64,000 nucleotides of DNA from Kosakonia sacchari. Its GTDB lineage: Bacteria; Pseudomonadota; Gammaproteobacteria; Enterobacterales; Enterobacteriaceae. Positions within the stretch are counted from its first letter, which is position 1, and each line of letters opens with the position of its first letter. Under the pieces are notes generated by a model. It made no database searches. It had not been told where the DNA came from and saw only the letters and a list, made by a program, of their open reading frames with translations. A program made the translations under genes and the position numbers. This document shows positions 59,753 to 64,000 of the stretch, one piece after another. The DNA lies in the NCBI GenBank assembly GCA_900109485.1, contig FOAY01000015.1, forward strand, positions 81,060 through 145,059. Direction: 5' to 3'.

Positions 59753-62069
59753 CTAGCGGTTGATTTCGCAGCGGCTCATCATCCTCCATGCGGCTGGCAG
59801 CACCCGCGTTTCACCGGTAACATTCACCGTTGCTGTCGTGCGTATATCGCCCGATGACGCGCCAGCCCGCAACTCAAACTCGCCCGGCTCGACGATGCGC
59901 TTGCCGTCGCGCCGCGTGAAATTGAGCATATCCACGGGCAGCGTAAAGGTCAGCGTGGCTGATTCCCCAGGCGAAAGATCCACGCGCTGGAACGCTTTCA
60001 GCTCCTGCACCGGCCGCACCATCGAAGCCACTTTGTCGCGCACGTAGATCTGCACAACCTCGCTGCCGCTGCGTTCGCCAACATTGGTGACCCGAACCTG
60101 CAATGCGATTTCACCATCAATAGCCACTTCCGGCGTTAACAATACCAGAGGCGCGTAATCGAACTGCGTCCAGCTCAGCCCGTAGCCGAACGGGTAGCGG
60201 GAGCCAAAATGGAAGGCGAACGGCGTGCCGCCGCTTTTCAGTTTATGGTTGTAATAATAGGGCATTGCGCCCGCGCTTTTCGGCACGCTCACCACCAGCC
60301 GTCCCTGCGGTTCCGCACGGCCGGTCAGCACATCGGCAATGGCGTAACCGCCCTCCTGACCCGGCGCCCATGCCATTAACCAGGCGGCGACACGCGTTTC
60401 CAGCCCTTGCAGGTTGTAAGGACGCCCGCCGGTCATCACCACTATCACGGGCTTACCGGTCTCGACCAGCGCCTCGAGCAATTGCTGTTGCACACCGGGC
60501 AGCGACAGGCTGTCCGTATCGGAACCTTCACCCACCGTACCGCTCTGGAATAGCCCGGCGAGATCGCCTACACAGGCAATCACCACATCGCTCTCCTGCG
60601 CCGCACGCACCGCCTGCGGGATCAGGCTTTGATCCATGGAAACCGGCGATTGCTGCATCGGTTTGCCGGAGGTATCGCCCGGGAAGACTGGCGCTCCCGC
60701 CATGCGTTTTTCAATGATATGGCAACCTTTCGCATAGTGAACATTGCCTTCGCCCAGCGCCTGGCGCAAGGCCGCCAGCGGCGTGGTGACCTGCGAGGTC
60801 TCTTCCAGCATATCGCTGATAATCAAATGTACCGGGAAGCTGTAACCGCTGAGCAGGGCCAGCGGATCGTCCGCTGTCGGGCCAACCACCGCCACTTTTG
60901 CTGCTCCTCGCAGCGGCAGAATGCCGTTGTTCTCCAGCAAGGTCAGCGAACGGGTTGCCACATCGCGCGCAGCCTGCCGCGCCGCATCAGACTGCAACAC
61001 GACGCGACGCTCATCCGTATAGGGCTGTTCGAACAATCCAAGGCGGAATTTAACCGCCAGCACGCGGGCGACGATTTCATCGATCTTCGCCATCGAAATC
61101 AGCCCGCGCTCAACCGCCTCCGCCAGATGACGGGCGCAGTCATCTTTCGGCAATTCAATATCCAGCCCGGCGTTAAAGGCTAACGCCGCCATAATCGGCA
61201 ACGATAATGCCATCAAAGCCCCACTTTTCGCGCAGCAGCGTGGTCAGCAGAAAATGATCGCTGTGCCCGGGTTGATTATCGATGTCGTGATAGGCGGGCA
61301 TCACCGAACCGGCTTTCGCCAGTTTGACCGCCATTTCAAAGGGCAACAAAAAGGTGTCGTTAAGTTCGCAAAAACCCAGATGCACCGGCGCATGGTTGCG
61401 CGCGCCTTCGCTGAAAGAGTGGCCAACATAGTGTTTAAGCGTCGCCAGCATATCGCCCCGCTCGCCCTGCAACCCCTCAACATAAGCGCAGGCCATCACG
61501 CCCACCAGCCAGGGATCTTCGCCAAACGTCTCCTCGGTGCGGCCCCAGCGCACATCGCGCGAAACATCCAGCACCGGCGCCAGCCCCTGCTTGCAACCGG
61601 TGCTGCGCGCTTCCTCGCCGATTTGCTGTGCGGCGCGTTTGATCAGCGCCGGATCCCAGGTCGAACCATAGTTAAGTGATGAAGGAAATAGTGTGGCGTC
61701 TTTGCACAACAAGCCCACCAGACACTCTTCGTGGAACAGCGCCGGGATCCCCAGCCGCGTCTCTTCGACTACGGTTTTTTGCAGCCGGTTAGCGGCCCTT
61801 ACCCCGCTTTGCGCATCAACAATATGCGTACCGAGCGGACGGGTTATCTGCCCGATACCGCGCATTAACTGTTCAGCCAGCGCCGCCTGGGCACTGACGC
61901 CGGCAAACTCGTCACTCAGATCGCTGCGTTCGTGGTGCTCGCCATCTTCTGACAGCACCAGCCACAACGCATGCATCTGGGCGAATTTTTCTTCCGGTGT
62001 CATCCGGGCAAGTAGATCGGCCACGCGTTCGGAAACCGGGCGGCCAGGGTCCTGATAAATTGCGCTCAT
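59753..62069 (-). pseudogene. Glycoside hydrolase family 3 beta-glucosidase/xylosidase, frameshifted
   Basis: Two frames together make one GH3 protein. The upstream part (62069-61173, 298 residues) holds the catalytic barrel and ends just after the nucleophile Asp292 in VADYGGVSL. The downstream part (61216-59753) resumes at ALAFNAGLDIELPKDD. It carries the C-terminal alpha/beta sandwich (VAVVGPTADDPLALLSGY), PA14-less linker and fibronectin-III-like domain (VQIYVRDKVASMVRPVQELKAF). A family-typical stretch of roughly 20 residues between the two is missing and the frame is shifted, so a deletion rather than a single-base error is likely. Its start overlaps the symporter stop by 4 bases. Confidence 0.85.
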
Positions 62070-63475
62070 CGGGTCACTCCTGTGTTACTGAAATCCGGGG
62101 AAGTTTGCGGGGTTGTCACTGCATTGCTGGCGTCGCGTTTGCGGATCAGTTCGCGAGCAATGGTGTCGGTCAGCTGGCTATTCAGTTTGTAGCGGGTAAG
62201 CAACAGCACCATGCTAATAAACAGCAGGCACGGGATCAGCGTAAACAATGCATTGATGGTGGTCAGTACGCTGGCCGTTTGCTGCGCCTGGTTCGGTACA
62301 TAATCCACCGCGCCCAGCACCCAGCCGACAACGGCGCCGCCCAGCGCAAGACCGAACTTGATGGCAAACAGCGCCGTCGAGAACACCAGACCATCAAGGC
62401 GTCGTCCGCTGCGGTGCTCTTCGTAATCCACTACATCGGAAAACATGGTCCACTGTAGCGGCGTGGTGAGATTCTGAATAAAGCTAAAAACAATATTGAG
62501 GCCGAATATAAGCCACACTTGTGTTGGCGGAATGATAAATATCAGCGCGGCAAACACCACAAAGGTAATGATGGTCCACTGATAGGCACGAACGCGATCA
62601 AATTTTCCTAACAAACGTGCGGAGAATAATGCGCCAAGCAGCGCTGCAATCATGCCGGAAACAATAAAGGTAAAGACCATTTCCGGGCGCTGTAATACAT
62701 ATTTGACGTAATACATGGTTGCCGAACCACGCGTAACCACGGCGGTAAGCAGTAAAATATTAAACAGAAAAACAATGCGCCATTGGCTATTTTTCGCCAG
62801 TAATTTGAGATCGCTGAATATTGATCCTGAGCTGTCATTATGCGGCGTATAACGCTCACGGGTCATAAAGAAGCAGCCGAAGAACAGTAAAATACCCAGC
62901 ACGCCCATCATGCTCATCGCGTAAAAATAGCCCGTCTGATCGTTACCGTTACCGAGCTGCGCCACCAGCGGTAACGCAATCACCGTCACGATCAATCCGC
63001 CGATAAACGACAGGCAAAAACGCCACGATTGCAGGGAATGGCGTTCCTTAGGATCCATGGTCAGCGCGCCGGGCATGGCGCAGTACGGTACATTTATTGC
63101 GGAGTAGATAAAACTCAGGATTGCGTAGGTCACGCAGGCATAGATGATTTTTGCCGTCGGGCCCGCATCCGGCACATAGAAAGTGATAATGCAACTGACG
63201 CCAAACGGAATCGCAAACCACAGCAGCCAGGGGCGGAAACGTCCGTGACGGGTTTGCGTGCGATCAACCAGTGCACCGATACAGGGATCGGCAAACGCAT
63301 CAATCACACGCACCACCAAAAACATGGTGCCCATAATAGCGGCGGGTAAACCAAAAACATCGGTATAGAAATAAGCGAGAAACAGTGTGGCCGTTTGCCA
63401 GACCAGCGCGCTGGCCATATCGCCGAGGCCATAACCTATTTTATCTTTGGTACTGAGAACAGAGGTGAGGGTCAT
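62066..63475 (-). CDS. GPH-family sugar:cation symporter (MelB/XylP type)
   Basis: 469 residues, twelve hydrophobic segments, glycoside-pentoside-hexuronide:cation symporter family. N-terminal KIGYGLGDMASALVWQ and the loop DRTQTRHGRFRPWLLW are diagnostic. Operon with the GH3 gene suggests import of a beta-glucoside or xyloside for intracellular hydrolysis; the GH3 enzyme has no signal peptide, which fits. Intact. Confidence 0.92.
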   Translation of the reverse strand: MTLTSVLSTKDKIGYGLGDMASALVWQTATLFLAYFYTDVFGLPAAIMGTMFLVVRVIDAFADPCIGALVDRTQTRHGRFRPWLLWFAIPFGVSCIITFYVPDAGPTAKIIYACVTYAILSFIYSAINVPYCAMPGALTMDPKERHSLQSWRFCLSFIGGLIVTVIALPLVAQLGNGNDQTGYFYAMSMMGVLGILLFFGCFFMTRERYTPHNDSSGSIFSDLKLLAKNSQWRIVFLFNILLLTAVVTRGSATMYYVKYVLQRPEMVFTFIVSGMIAALLGALFSARLLGKFDRVRAYQWTIITFVVFAALIFIIPPTQVWLIFGLNIVFSFIQNLTTPLQWTMFSDVVDYEEHRSGRRLDGLVFSTALFAIKFGLALGGAVVGWVLGAVDYVPNQAQQTASVLTTINALFTLIPCLLFISMVLLLTRYKLNSQLTDTIARELIRKRDASNAVTTPQTSPDFSNTGVTR

Positions 63476-63581
63476 TTTTTATCAGCCTTGTGAGGTGAAA
63501 ATGGATATTTCAACCTGACGCGAACAGGGCTTCGCGCCGCTTACTACAGGCTAAAGTATTAGAAGAAGCGCTCACCCGGAC

Positions 63582-63627
63582 AATTGTGATAATTACCAGG
63601 CTTTTTACGTTTTTTAGTAATTGTGAT
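63582..63627. repeat. AATTGTGAT direct repeats upstream of the symporter
   Basis: AATTGTGAT at 63582-63590 and 63619-63627, 37 bp apart. Each holds a CRP-like half-site TGTGA but no opposing TCACA at the right spacing, so neither is a full CRP site. Confidence 0.5.
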
Positions 63628-63651
63628 CGCCGACGAGTTCGCGGCAAAAGT

Positions 63652-63701
63652 AAAAAACCACCTGCATAGCAGGTGGCATTGATAACGCCCCATAGGGGCG
63701 T
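63652..63701 (-). terminator. Paired hairpins at the IS200/IS605 element end
   Basis: Two perfect stems, each with loop ATA on the plus strand: CCACCTGC/GCAGGTGG (63658-63676) and ACGCCCC/GGGGCGT (63685-63701), 8 bases apart. On the minus strand the first is followed by six T, making an intrinsic terminator. Subterminal palindromes are the recognition structures of this IS family, so these may also mark its end. Confidence 0.75.
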
Positions 63702-63730
63702 ACTAAGTCCAGACTCTGAGAGCCTTCCCT

Positions 63731-64000
63731 TCACACCTCTTTTAGTGGGAGCTGGCTCTCTTCAACTTCATGTTTTTCCTGATACTTAACATACTTTCTG
63801 ATCATTTCTTCGTTTATACCTACGGTATCCACGCAGTAACCTCGTGCCCAAAAATGATTTCCCCATAGCTTGTTCTTTCGCAGGTAGGGAAATTTACTGA
63901 ACAATCGAAGTGCCGTTTTACCCTTTAAATGACCTATTACATGGGAAATCGAAAGCCGTGGCGGCACCTTTACCAGTAAATGAACATGATCTAGCTGGAC
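63731..64000 (-). mobile_element. tnpA: IS200/IS605-type Y1 transposase TnpA (5' partial)
   Basis: The C-terminal 89 residues are in the window; the start lies beyond the right edge. The HUH motif is visible as DHVHLLVKVPPR just inside the edge, followed by SISHVIGHLKGKTALRLF, FWARGYCVDTVG, and the catalytic-tyrosine helix EEMIRKYVKYQ. Such elements move as single strands by Y1 recombination. It reads towards the symporter promoter. No tnpB is visible within the window. Confidence 0.9.

Noticed and set aside
63582..63627. CRP sites upstream of the symporter
   Set aside because: Only single TGTGA half-sites are present; the second half TCACA is not at 6-base spacing.

Overview
The window is an ordinary stretch of enterobacterial chromosome. 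Gene order and protein sequences follow the Escherichia coli rsxA-to-ydiK region closely: rsx-nth-dtpA-gstA-pdxY-tyrS-pdxH-slyAB-ydhIJK-sodC-nemRA-gloA-rnt-grxD-mepH-sodB-purR-punRC-cfa-ribE-mdtK-valVW, then pykF-lpp-ldtE-suf, then menI-ydiJ-ydiK-rprA. Several cargo segments are not those of E. coli K-12, which points to the Enterobacter/Kosakonia/Klebsiella side of the family. The genus cannot be fixed from the sequence alone.

Layout. 1-6766: end of ydgK, the complete rsxABCDGE electron-transport operon, and nth as its last gene. 6773-10158: a CopD-like membrane protein, a 743-bp AT-rich gap, peptide transporter dtpA, and gstA. 10238-14837: the reverse-strand cluster anmK-mliC-pdxH-tyrS-pdxY. 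15122-19418: slyB, divergent slyA, and the ydhIJK efflux set. 19411-26559: sodC, ydhF, ydhL, nemR-nemA-gloA, rnt, grxD, mepH, sodB, mainly stress, electrophile and redox defence. 26606-31595: ydhP, the tiny cydH, purR with two operators, and punR/punC. 31894-35709: cfa, riboflavin synthase, mdtK and two tRNA-Val(GAC) genes.

35792-40303 holds a zinc alcohol dehydrogenase, a three-gene polar amino acid ABC transporter and an inositol-monophosphatase/HisN-like phosphatase. E. coli K-12 has ydhR-ydhZ at this place. 40811-49458: pykF, lpp, ldtE and sufABCDSE. 49459-53667 is a second variable segment between suf and menI: an alpha/beta hydrolase, a degenerate EAL protein, an unknown periplasmic protein and an LpxP-type acyltransferase. 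53880-58958: menI, ydiJ, ydiK and the sRNA RprA. 58973-64000 is accessory: a small lipoprotein, a 66-residue unknown protein, a glycoside hydrolase family 3 gene broken by a frameshift, its sugar:cation symporter, and the edge of an IS200/IS605-type element.

Regulatory sites that can be read directly include perfect SlyA palindromes upstream of slyA and, more unexpectedly, upstream of the cfa promoter. Others are a NemR box, two PurR operators, a PhoP box correctly placed before slyB, a Cra site at pykF, a Fur box at suf, and many intrinsic terminators. I found no CRISPR array, prophage, toxin-antitoxin or recognisable defence system. The strongest leads are the SlyA-cfa link, the microhomology-type deletion in the GH3 gene, and the two variable loci.
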